From: an uncultured Actinomycetes bacterium
GTDB lineage: Bacteria > Actinomycetota > Thermoleophilia > Solirubrobacterales > Solirubrobacteraceae
Length of the DNA stretch: 25,895 nt
Direction: 5' to 3'
Assembly (NCBI GenBank): GCA_937888775.1
Contig: CALAQT010000208.1
Location: 1-25,895, forward strand
The notes beneath the pieces are model-generated. The model was not told where the DNA came from and ran no database searches. It saw only the letters and a program-made list of their open reading frames with translations. Positions within the stretch are counted from its first letter, which is position 1. Each line of letters starts with the position of its first letter. Shown piece after piece: positions 7,767-16,800 of this stretch. Position numbers and translations under genes: made by a program.

Positions 7767-8916
7767 ATGCCTGATCGCAGCATTCGAGTTGCTCGGATCG
7801 CGGGCATTCCCGTCGGCGTGAGTCCGCTGTGGCTTATCATCGTTGCGCTGATCACTTGGTCGCTGGGTGCCGGCTACTACCCGGGCGAGGTGCACGGGAT
7901 CACACCTGTGGACTCCTATGCGCTGGGGCTCGCAAGCGCACTGTTACTGTTCGCGATGCATCCTCGCGCACGAGTTCGGCCACGCGCTCGTGGCACGCCG
8001 GCGCGGTGTCAAGATCGAGGAGATCGACCTCTGGCTGCTCGGAGGCGTCGCACGAATGAGCGGACGCCCAAAGACTGCCAGCGACGAACTGCGTTTCGCG
8101 CTCGCAGGGCCTGCGGTAACCGCAGTGGTCGCCGCGATCTTCGGCGCGCTCGCGCTCGCACTGCCGAGCTCAGCTCCGGCCGCGCTCCGGGCGGTGATCG
8201 CCTATCAGGCTGAGATCAACCTGCTCATCCTCGGCTTCAACCTCGTCCCCGCATTCCCGCTCGACGGCGGTCGGGTCGCCCGAGCGCTGCTGTGGCGCCG
8301 AAGCGGCAACATCGGTGCCGCCACGAACACCGCTGCTGGTCTGGGTCGGGGGTTCGGCTACCTGCTGATCGCCTTCGGTGTGCTGCTGACTTTCAACGGC
8401 GCGCCGGGAGGGTTGTGGTTCGCGCTCATCGGCGTATTCCTCGTTGTCGCGGCGAACGCCGAACGACTTCAAGAGCAAGTCGTGACTACGTTCACCGGCG
8501 TTCACCAAGAGCTGATGTCCCAGCCGGCGATCAGCATTCCATCGGAGTTGACGCTCGCGCAGGCACAGCAATACTTCGCGCGCTACCGGTACACAGCCTT
8601 CCCGGTCACCGACGCGAGCGGCCGAGCCGTCGGCATGCTGAGCATCGACCAGCTCGAGAAGAGAACTCACTCAGATCGTGGCGCCATATTCGTCGACGAG
8701 CTCGCCGATCGAGACCCGGCGCTGCTGATCGGCGAACACGAGGACGTCTCCTATCTGCTCGAGCAGCCGGCGTTCGCGCGCGTCGGCCGTGCCGCGGTCG
8801 TCGACGACCGAGGACGGCCGGTTGGCATCGTCTCGCTCACAGACATCCAGCGGGCGCTCCGCGCGGCCCGCCTGCGCAACAGCAACAGCGGTCCCGTCCG
8901 CCTCGTCCCCCGCTGA
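7767..8916 (+). pseudogene. Site-2 protease (M50) with two CBS domains, one frameshift
   Basis: The N-terminal piece (7767-7955) reads MPDRSIRVARIAGIPVGVSP and a first membrane helix up to ALGLASALLLFA. A +1 shift then leads to ILAHEFGHALVARRRGVKIE, with the zinc motif HEFGH. Further on are NLVPAFPLDGGRVARALLWR (the NxxPxxPLDGG motif) and more membrane helices. The C-terminus carries two CBS domains (YTAFPVTDASGRAVGMLSID and GRAAVVDDRGRPVGIVSLTD). The join reads gcgaTgcatc where gcgagcatc would be in frame, so T7957 looks inserted. Corrected length is about 382 residues, normal for the Rip3-like family (M. tuberculosis Rv2625c, DosR-regulated). It cleaves membrane substrates, with CBS domains sensing adenyl nucleotides. 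It may be an intact gene if the T is an error. Confidence 0.88.
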
Positions 8917-9102
8917 TCGACCGTCGGGCGGTCAACTGTCCATCGGCGGTACGGCCCGCTCCCACTCGGAGGAGGTCCGATGCAACTGTCGCAGTCTTGG
9001 GTGCCTCTGCACCCCCCGTCGCTACGGCTGCGCCCCCAGTCGTCCCGGCCCCGACGTAGACCGGCTCTTTGGCGCTCTTGCTCCTCTCTGACTCGGCCTG
9101 GG

Positions 9103-9339
9103 TCAGCCTGAACCTCCAAACCGGACCGAGCATCCGGGGACATCGCCCCACACAGATGCGAGGACTACGGATCCGCGCGAACCCCGCATGACCCATGACC
9201 CGTCATTGTTGATCGTCACTGCTCGGGACTGATAGCGGCGGTCGGGGATTACGACCACTCGCGCGGCAGCCGCAAGGTGGTGGCCGATCGAGATCCTCGC
9301 CGCGCGTAACACGCAGCGACGATTGATGGTCTCGCTCAT
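9103..9339 (-). CDS. Small ORF of unknown function
   Basis: This 78-codon frame on the minus strand begins MSETINRRCVLRAARISIGH. Its ATG overlaps the stop of the PfkB remnant in ATGA, an arrangement seen with translational coupling. I recognise no family; the second half is Ser/Gly/Arg-rich. It may be the surviving start of a longer gene or chance. The rest of 8917-9102 shows nothing I can assign except a short GACCG/CGGTC inverted repeat (8919-8933) just after the S2P stop. Confidence 0.22.
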   Translation of the reverse strand: MSETINRRCVLRAARISIGHHLAAAARVVVIPDRRYQSRAVTINNDGSWVMRGSRGSVVLASVWGDVPGCSVRFGGSG

Positions 9340-9515
9340 GCACGAGGCGTCTCGTCTTCGTCGACAGCCGCCAACTGGGGGCGGACGGTGACGTGGGTGG
9401 CGAGCCGTTCGATTTCCTGCCGCGTGCCGGTCCCCAATCCGCGCCTGGTGGCGTTCAGCGGGCCCGCGGCCGCGCCGAGGCGCAGCGCGTCCGCCACGCT
9501 CATACCGCGGGCAAG
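9336..9515 (-). pseudogene. PfkB-family sugar kinase, C-terminal remnant
   Basis: The minus-strand reading LARGMSVADALRLGAAAGPL, then NATRRGLGTGTRQEIERLAT and HVTVRPQL, matches the last 60 or so residues of PfkB-type phosphofructokinases. In that family the AAGA-LN-TR-GLGTG segment follows the catalytic GxGD loop. The catalytic loop, substrate region and N-terminus are absent upstream (9516-9790 is not coding in any consistent frame). M. tuberculosis pfkB (Rv2029c) is a DosR-regulated gene of this family. The call rests on motif recognition only. Confidence 0.5.
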
Positions 9516-9789
9516 CTGGGGATCAGATGAACTATGGCGATGGCGGACACGTACACACGCCAACGCGCGTGGATCGGACTCCGGGCACGGCGAAAGGCCG
9601 TCTGGTTGATCCTCTGCTTTTGGGAGAGAATCCCTTGACGACCTTCCGTCACCATAGACGTTGCCACCGGGGGGACGCGGACGGCATCGGTAGTTACCAC
9701 TGCTTGCGAGAGTCGGAGAGCGACGAAGGACGCATGGCCCGTGCCTTGAGTGCGGAGGTAGCGGCGCGATGCAGGCACAACCGAACCAG
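9516..9789. other. Non-coding stretch with the second copy of the 14-mer
   Basis: This 274-bp gap lies between the PfkB remnant and the 3' end of the ABC permease gene. It holds no frame with family character. CATCGGTAGTTACC at 9685-9698 repeats the motif at 5921-5934. Confidence 0.4.
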
Positions 9790-10839
9790 TCATGCGAGCG
9801 CGTCGGGCGGTACGCTTGAGTCCTCGGAGGGCCCGGGACCTTCGATCCGCTCGATGGATGCCGGCGCTGGCGCTCCGCCGCGGCCCGTATGGAGCGGCGG
9901 AGGCCGCCCCGCCACCGAGCGTTCTACGGGCTGCGGGCGAGCCGAGCGCCTTCCGCGTGCTTCGAGCAGTCCGCGGACGCGGTCCGTCGCGAACACCGCC
10001 GAGCGTCGCGATCCACTTCTGCGGCGGTGCTTCCCGTCCGGCTCCCACCGAAACGCGAGCAATGCGAACGCGGCGGCCGCGAGCCCCCATGCGGCGAGCA
10101 GCTCCAGATGCCCCTGGTGGAGCGCCCTGCTTCCCGTGATCGGGTTGAACGCCGACTCCAGGTCGTCCGCGAACGGCCGCAACGGAAAGACCGACGCGAT
10201 CGCGCGCAGCCAGTGTGGCGCGCTGTCGATCGGCTGGAACACGTCGGAGATGAAGCACAGCGGCAGCATCGTCCCCCACGCGATCGGGAGCGCCGAGTCG
10301 GCCGCCGGCACGAGCGCAGTCAGGGCAAGCCCGAGCGAGCAGAAGCAGAACACCGCAACCCCGAGCGTCAGCAACACGGTCGGGATCGCGCTCCACAGGA
10401 CTTCGAAGTCGTATACGCCTGCGCCGACCGCGACCACGATGATCGCGGAGACGGCTGCTACTAGCCCGGCCGTGACAACCCGCCCCGTCATCCATACCCA
10501 AGGCGGCAGCGGCGTGGAGCGAATCCGCTTGAGGATTCCCTCATCGCGCGCCAGCGTGGTCGACGAGATCACGCTCATGTAGCAGGCGTTGACGACCGCG
10601 AAGGCGACCATCGCCGGCGTGAAGAACTGCGCGTAGCGGATGCCGCCTCGACTGCTCAGGCGCGTCCCCTCGTAGAGCAGGTTGACGGCGAGCAGCACCA
10701 TCAGCGGGATCACGAGCGTAGCGAACGACGCGATCGGGGAACGCACGAGCACCCGCAGCTGGTAGCCGACCTGCGCGGCTACCAGTCTGAGCGCGGGTGG
10801 ACGCCTAGCGGGAGCGCGCGTGTCGTCACGCGTCGCCAT
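9790..10839 (-). CDS. ABC-2 type exporter permease
   Basis: The 349-residue product is an integral membrane subunit that pairs with the ATPase encoded just upstream. Six hydrophobic segments are visible: about 38-55 (FATLVIPLMVLLAVNLLY), 70-92, 116-138, 146-172, 178-196 and 236-254, with the conserved loop LARDEGILKRIRSTPLPPWV between helices 2 and 3. Family members usually end shortly after the last helix (here FRWEPDG, about residue 261). This one runs on for about 85 Arg/Pro/Ser-rich residues, which suggests a lost stop codon or frameshift near the 3' end. Its ATG overlaps the ATPase gene by 14 bp, so the two are coupled. Substrate is unknown; relatives export drugs, lipids or antibiotics. 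Confidence 0.9.
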   Translation of the reverse strand: MATRDDTRAPARRPPALRLVAAQVGYQLRVLVRSPIASFATLVIPLMVLLAVNLLYEGTRLSSRGGIRYAQFFTPAMVAFAVVNACYMSVISSTTLARDEGILKRIRSTPLPPWVWMTGRVVTAGLVAAVSAIIVVAVGAGVYDFEVLWSAIPTVLLTLGVAVFCFCSLGLALTALVPAADSALPIAWGTMLPLCFISDVFQPIDSAPHWLRAIASVFPLRPFADDLESAFNPITGSRALHQGHLELLAAWGLAAAAFALLAFRWEPDGKHRRRSGSRRSAVFATDRVRGLLEARGRRSARPQPVERSVAGRPPPLHTGRGGAPAPASIERIEGPGPSEDSSVPPDALA

Positions 10840-11743
10840 CGTGCTGATCTCCGGTCAGCTGCAGGTAGACGTCCTCGAGCGAGGGGCGGGAAACCTCGAG
10901 TCCCCGCAGCTCCAGATTCCCCTCCACCGCCCAGCCACACAGGCGCAACAGCACACGCGTCGGATCCGAGGTCCGTAACACGACCTCACCGTCGTGAGAT
11001 TCCACCAAGCGGCGCAGCTCATCAGGCAGCTGATCGATCCCGTCCGGATCAAGCAACCGAAAGGTGATCACCGTCTCGGACGGCGTGCTGCTACCAAGCG
11101 AGTCCGGCCGTCCCTCTCCGACGATCCGGCCGTTTGCGAGCACGGCAGCCCGGTCGGCGAGATGCTGGACCTCGTCCATGTAATGGGAGGTGAGCACGAT
11201 CGTGCGCCCCAGGCTTCGCAGATCCTCCACAAGCCGCCACGCGCCTCGCCGGGCCGCCGGGTCAAACCCCGTTGTCGGCTCATCGAGGAAGATCAGATCC
11301 GGGTCACCGACAAGCGCGAGCGCTAGGTCGAGCCGGCGGCGCTGGCCTCCTGACAGCGTCTTCACCCTTGCGCGGCGCTTCTCCTCCAAACCGACGAGCG
11401 CGATCACGTCAGCCACCGGCAGCGAGCGCGGATAGCAGCCGGCGTACAGCGACAGCACCTCGCGCACGGTCAGCTCAGCGTCGATGCCCGCCGACTGCAG
11501 CACGATCCCGATCCGCTCGCGAAAGGCACGCCCGCCGAGCTGAGGATCGACGCCGAGCACCGACACCCGCCCGCCGCTGCGCCGCCGGTGACCCTCGAGG
11601 ATCTCGAGCGTCGTCGTCTTGCCCGCCCCGTTCGCCCCGAGCAGCGCGAACACCTCGCCCTCCTGCACCTGGAAGCTGACGCCGCGGACGGCATCGACCG
11701 TCCCGTAGCTTTTGAACAGACCCTCGACCTCGATCGCCGCCAT
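10826..11743 (-). CDS. ABC exporter ATP-binding protein (DrrA-like)
   Basis: This 305-residue cytoplasmic ATPase powers the ABC-2 permease that follows it. Walker A is GANGAGKT (36-43), the signature is LSGGQ (130-134), Walker B is LIFLDEP (150-156), and the switch histidine is His187 in TSHYMDE. After the nucleotide-binding domain (to about 225) a C-terminal extension of about 80 residues ends in SLEDVYLQLTG, typical of DrrA/CcmA-type drug and lipid exporters. The start ATG 11743 fits the family exactly (MAAIEVEGLFKSYG). The gene is intact and the pair is one of the few undamaged modules in this part of the window. Confidence 0.95.
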   Translation of the reverse strand: MAAIEVEGLFKSYGTVDAVRGVSFQVQEGEVFALLGANGAGKTTTLEILEGHRRRSGGRVSVLGVDPQLGGRAFRERIGIVLQSAGIDAELTVREVLSLYAGCYPRSLPVADVIALVGLEEKRRARVKTLSGGQRRRLDLALALVGDPDLIFLDEPTTGFDPAARRGAWRLVEDLRSLGRTIVLTSHYMDEVQHLADRAAVLANGRIVGEGRPDSLGSSTPSETVITFRLLDPDGIDQLPDELRRLVESHDGEVVLRTSDPTRVLLRLCGWAVEGNLELRGLEVSRPSLEDVYLQLTGDQHDGDA

Positions 11744-12221
11744 CGGCCGTCACCGTACGCCGCTCGCCCCCCCCAGTCATCGCGAGGACCCCGCGCCACC
11801 CTGCGCGGAAGATACGGAGCGCGCTCCACAGAGGCTCTTCGCTGGCGAGCGAGAACAGGCGGCGTTTCGCAGGACCTCGCCTAAACGGCGGTGCGCGTGA
11901 TCGAGATCGACAAGTCGATCTTCGAACTCAAGCAGCAACGAGCTGCCGGCGGTCTTCACGTCACCGGCCGTGACGAGGAGCTCGATGGCGTCGCGGTTGT
12001 ACGGCATCGCGGAGCGGTTTCATGCCGTCTGCCTGCTCAGGTGCAGTTGAGCGCGGCCATCAACGCGACGCCGCGAGACCGAGTAGCCTCCTGGTCCGCC
12101 CGCGCCAAGTGACGGACCTCAGCTCTCCGGCGCCCGACAGAATCGCGATACACCGGCGTCCGGTTTTTAGGGATCGGCAGTCCGGACGAGCCCGGGGATG
12201 GGGAGGGCTACGATCGTCTGA
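11744..12221. other. Intergenic stretch, no confident gene
   Basis: This 478-bp region separates the minus-strand ABC operon from a plus-strand run of genes and should hold promoters for both. A minus-strand frame at 12007-11777 starts MPYNRDAIELLVTAGDVKTA and continues SSLLLEFEDRLVDLDHAHRR before becoming Arg/Ser-rich. Its first 40 codons look protein-like and could be a gene remnant, but I recognise no family. GGGAGGG at 12201-12207 could serve as a ribosome binding site for the next gene. Confidence 0.4.
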
Positions 12222-12652
12222 GTTGATGCGCTTGGATTTCGCGAGTACGAGATCGACGGTGCGGCTACCGTTTTCTTCTTTGCGCGCGCTTACAGAGACG
12301 ACCGCAGCTCCGCAGCGGCTTACGAGCGTGCGCGAGCGAAGATCAGCGGCAAGGACAGCACGACTCTTTTCCGTGTCAGGGCACCCGACGACGGGCGGCA
12401 GCTGCTGTTCGTCCTGTGCGGCACGCTCGCCATGCCAGGCGTGCCCGTGAACGGATTGCGTGGGGAGGTGTGGAGTACAGCCCCACGCCTGACGAGATCG
12501 GCGCGATTGCTAGCCGCTTCCGTGAGGTCGGTGAGGCTGGTGCCATGAACTCGACCGCGAGCTGGGGCGGAGTTGGGGGTCTGGCCTTGGGACCAGAAGG
12601 GTCTCGCGACCGATCCGTCGCCCCCAGGGCTGATTGGGCTACAAGGTTCTGA
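12222..12652 (+). pseudogene. Hypothetical protein, frameshifted
   Basis: One frame from 12222 reads VDALGFREYEIDGAATVFFF, then ARAYRDDRSSAAAYERARAK, LFRVRAPDDGRQLLFVLCGT and LAMPGVPVNGL. It then switches to a second frame that reads GGVEYSPTPDEIGAIASRFR, EVGEAGA and onwards to a stop at 12650. Inserting one G into the GGGG run at 12462-12465 joins the two without a gap. The beginning lacks an in-frame ATG/GTG/TTG (TGA at 12219, then GTT), so the start may also be damaged. The protein family is unknown to me. The stop overlaps the start of the debranching-type gene in TGATG, so this was the first gene of the sugar operon. Confidence 0.6.
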
Positions 12653-13852
12653 TGACACCGGCTGGAGAACCCGAGGTCCATGTCGGCCCGGCTCTCGCCC
12701 GTACGGATAGCGAGGGACCGCCGCCGTTGCGTGACCTCGAGAGCGCGCCCGATGTGCCGGCGGAGGCGCGCGAGGAATTGCTGGCGCTCAAGTCCGGCGC
12801 TGTGTTCGTGTGCGCGCGGCCCGACGGGGATGTCCCTGGACGCTCGACCTCGACACGATGCGGCAGCTGCGACCAGCGCTCGACGCTGCCCTGGCCTGGA
12901 TCAATGAGTGGGGAGATCGCGACGGCGACGGGTTACTCGAGTACGAGCCGCGCGCTCCGGCGGGCCTCGTCAACCGCGGGTGGAAAGACTCGCACGACTC
13001 GATCGTGCATGCGGACGGTTCGCTCGCGCAGGGGCCGATCGCGCTCGTTGAGGTGCAGGGCTATGTGTACGAGGCCAAGCTGCGGATCGCCGACGTCTAT
13101 GAGGCGCTCGGGGACGCGCTCCGCCCGGACAGGTTACGGTCCGAGGCGAGGGCGCTGCGGGCGGCGTTCAACGAGGCGTTCTGGGATCCCGACGAGGGGT
13201 TCTTTGTGCTCGCGCTGGACGGGTCGCAAGGCTCAGGTTCGCAGCGTGACCTCCAACCCGGCTCACTGCCTGTACTGCGGGATCGTCGATGACGACAAGG
13301 CTGCCCTCGTCGCGGAGCGGTTGATGGCGGCCGACATGTTCTCGGGCTGGGGGATCAGGACCCTGTCGGGCAGCTCGCCCGCTTATAACCCGATGAGCTA
13401 CCACAACGGGTCGATCTGGCCGCACGACAACGCGATCGCGGCCGCCGGCCTGAAGCCCTACGGGTTCGACGCCGCGACCAACCGGATCGCCGCCGGGCTG
13501 TTCGACGTCGCCTCCGGCGCGCGTGACTTCCGTCTGCCCGAGCTGTTCTGTGGCTTTCAACGCGACGGATCGAGAGCGATCGTCGCCTATCCGGTCGCTT
13601 GCATCCCGCGGGGGGGCAGCTGCCGCCCCGTTCATGCTGCTCCAGGCGATGCTTGGAATCTCCGCGCACGCGCCGGACAACAGCCTGACGGTCGACCGGC
13701 CGCGCCTACCGGACTGGCTCGGGGCCGTTGAGATTCGAGGCGTTCGCGTCGGCAGCTCGAAAGTGAGCCTCGCGTTTCGCCAGACCGGACCCAGCACCGG
13801 GTTCTCGCTGCTCGAGCAGCAGGGCAACGTGCGCGTCACGATGTCGACATGA
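12652..13852 (+). pseudogene. Glycogen-debranching-type (amylo-alpha-1,6-glucosidase family) gene, deleted and frameshifted
   Basis: From ATG 12652 the reading EELLALKSGAVFVCARPDGD matches the start of GDE N-terminal domains. At about 12830 it jumps to another frame with WTLDLDTMRQLRPALDAALA, LAWINEWGDRDGDGLLEYEP and NRGWKDSHDSIVHADGSLAQ, which belong deep inside the (alpha/alpha)6 catalytic domain. About 250 residues are therefore missing. The frame changes again at T13224 (into QVRSVTSNPAHCLYCGI and YHNGSIWPHDNAIAAAGLKP) and at the G7 run 13610-13616 (into AAAAPFMLLQAMLGI). The last part ends in SLAFRQTGPSTGFSLLEQQG. The intact enzyme would debranch glycogen or act on related alpha-glucans. 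Its stop overlaps the next start (ATGA, 13849-13852). Confidence 0.85.
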
Positions 13853-16800
13853 CCGCGGCGGAGGGCGCGCCGCGAATGGATCCGGCGATTCCCCCGCTGC
13901 TCGCGCGGCGCTTCGAGGCGATCGTGTTCGACTGGGACGGCACCGCGGTACCCGACCGCCACGCTGATGCCACCCGCATGCGCCGCCTCGTCGAGGATGC
14001 ATGCGCGGCAGGGCTCGAGCTGGTGGTTGTGAGCGGCACGCACGTGGGCAATGTCGACGACCAGCTGACCGCCCGTCCGGCCGGTCCGGGAGGGTTGGTG
14101 CTGGCGCTCAACCGCGGGTCCGAGGTGTTCCGCGTCGATCGTGACGGGCCGCAGCTCGTCTACCGGCGGACGGCGAGCACGGCGGAGGACGCGGCCCTGT
14201 CGCGCGCGGCGCAGCTGACGGTGAAGCGCCTGGCGGTGCGGGGGCTCGCCGCTCGGATCGTGTCCGAGCGGCTGAACCGCCGCAAGATCGACCTGATCCC
14301 CGTGCCCGGCTGGGAGGATCCACCGGAGGCGCGGATCGGCGAGCTGCTCGCCGCCGTGCAGGCCCGTCTCGCCGCGGCGGGCATCGGCGGGCTGACCGAG
14401 GCGGTGGAGATCGCGCGCGGCGCCGCGACCGATGCCGGTCTGGCCGATCCGCGGGTGACCAGCGACGCTAAGCACGTGGAGATCGGTCTCAGGGACAAGT
14501 CCGATTCGGCGCGCTGGATCATGGGCGAGCTGTGGCGCAGCGGCATCGCACCCGGCCAGGTGCTGATCGCGGGCGACGAGCTTGGCCCGCTCGGCGGTCT
14601 GGCCGGGAGCGACTCGAACCTGCTCGTGGACGGCGCGACGGCGGTCTCGGTCGGGGTCGAGCCGAACGTCGTTCCAGCCGGCGTCGTGAGGCTCGGCGGA
14701 GGCCCTGAGATGTTCGCGGCCATGCTCGAGGACCAGATCGCCCGCCGCCGGCGCGGCGAGCTGCCGATCGTCGAGCTCGACCCGGCTTGGGTGCTTGTGG
14801 TCGACGGCGTCGATCCGCTGCTCGAGCGCTTCCACGAATCGCTGCTCACGCTCGCCGAGGGGCTGCTGGGGACGCGCGGGAGCGTGATCGCAGAGCATCC
14901 GAGCGGCGACCCCGCGGTGCTGATGTCCGCCGTGTACACGAGAGCGGGCGCGGAGGCGCACCTGCTGGCCGCGCCGCGCTGGAACACGATCACTCTCGAC
15001 GATCCCTCGCCACGGCCGGTCCGTCGCGTACTCGATCTCCACGCCGGCGTGCTCCAGCAACAGCTGCAATCGGAGACCGGACAGATCGACGCGCTGCTGC
15101 TCTCCTCGCTCGCGCGGCCGGCGACCGCTGCGCTCCGAGTCAGGGACCGCAGCGCAGGCAAGCAACTGTCCCGGCCACTCACTCCGCCACCCGGGCCCAC
15201 AATCGAGGAAGGACAGAAGGACGGGGCCATGTGGATGCGCGTCAGGGGGCGGCCGGGGTCGATCGTCACGGCGGCGCGCGATCAACTGACCGGCACGGTC
15301 GGCGACCAGGTGCTCGACCGCGTGGCAGCCTATGAAGGCGCCGCTCGAGGGCCAGCCGATGAATGCGCGGCCCTCGATCACCTCCAATGCGCGCGACGGC
15401 TCGGGTTCGACGGTCTGCTCACCGAGCACCGCCGCGCCTGGGCGTCACGCTGGGAGGATGCCGACGTCGTGATCGACGGCGATCCGGAGCTGCAGCTGGC
15501 CGTCAGGTTCGCGATCTTCCATCTGCTCGCGAGCGCGCCGGATCACGGCGAGGCAGCGGTCGGGGCCCGAGGGCTCAGCGGGAAGGGCTATCGGGGGCAT
15601 GCGTTCTGGGACAGCGATGTGTACGTACTCCCGTTCCTCGCCGCGACCCACCCGCCGGCGGCGCGGGCGATGCTTGAGTACCGCGTCCGGCGGCTGCCCG
15701 CGGCGATGCGCGCCGCCCGCGCCCAGAGACGCGCCGGTGCTCGCTTCCCCTGGGAGTCCGCATGGTCAGGTCAGGACGTCACGCCCAATCACGCGCGTGG
15801 TCGGCACGGCGAACTCGTACCGATCCTCACCGGGCCGCTCGAGGAGCACATCATCGCCGACGTGGCATGGGCCGCCGCCTGCTACATCGACTGGACCGGC
15901 GATCAGACGTTCGCGGCCGGTCCGGGGCGCGAGCTGATCGTGCAGACCGCCCGCTGGTGGGCGTCGCGGATCGAGCCTGACGCGCACGTACACGGCCATA
16001 TCCGCGGCGTTATCGGCCCTGACGAGTACCACGAGAACGTCGACGACAACGCGTACACGAACGTGATGGCGCGCTGGAACCTCAAGCGCGCCGCGGACGC
16101 AGGCTCGGACGTGGTCGATGAGCGCGAGCGGCGCCGCTGGCTCGCGCTGGCCGATTCGATCGTCGACGGATACGACCCCTCAACCGGGATCTACGAGCAG
16201 TTCGCCGGCTTCAACGCGCTCGAGCCGCTCCTGATCGCCAAGCTCGCGCCGCGGCTTCCGGTCGCCGCCGACATGCTGCTCGGCCACGAGCGCACCCAGG
16301 CCACCCAGGTCGTCAAGCAGGCCGACGTGCTGATGCTGCACTACCTGATCCCCGACGAGGTAGCGGCCGGCTCGCTGCAGCCTAACCTCGACTTCTACGG
16401 GCCGCGCACCGCCCACGGCAGCACGCTCTCACCCGGCGTGCACGCCGCGCTGCTTGCCCGCGCCGGCCGGCTCGCGGAAGCGCTCGAGATGCTCCGCCTC
16501 GCCGCCCGGATCGACCTCGACGACATCGGTCACATGGCCGCCGGCGGGCTTCACCTCGCTGCGATGGGCAGCGTGTGGCGAACGCTCGCGCTCGGATTCG
16601 CCGGCCTGCGACCCGCCGGCGACGCGCTCGTAGTCGACCCCGTGCTCGCGCCCGGGTGGGACACGCTCGAGCTGCGGGTCCGGTTCCGCGACAGCCGCGT
16701 GCGCGTCCGCGTTCAGCCGGGCGCCGTCGAGGCGAGCGCCGACCCGCCCGTAGCTGCGCTGAGCCCCGCCGGTGACCGCGTACAGCTCGGCCGCACCCCG

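Noticed and set aside
8919..8933. GACCG-TCGGG-CGGTC hairpin after the S2P gene as a terminator
   Set aside because: The stem is only 5 bp and no T-run follows.
9527..10582. 351-codon plus-strand frame over the permease
   Set aside because: Ser/Arg-rich antisense shadow of a membrane protein with normal helices and a coupled ATPase.
13168..15429. 753-codon minus-strand frame across the debranching and GH65 genes
   Set aside because: The opposite strand carries clear HAD and GH65 motifs; this frame is an Arg/His-rich shadow.
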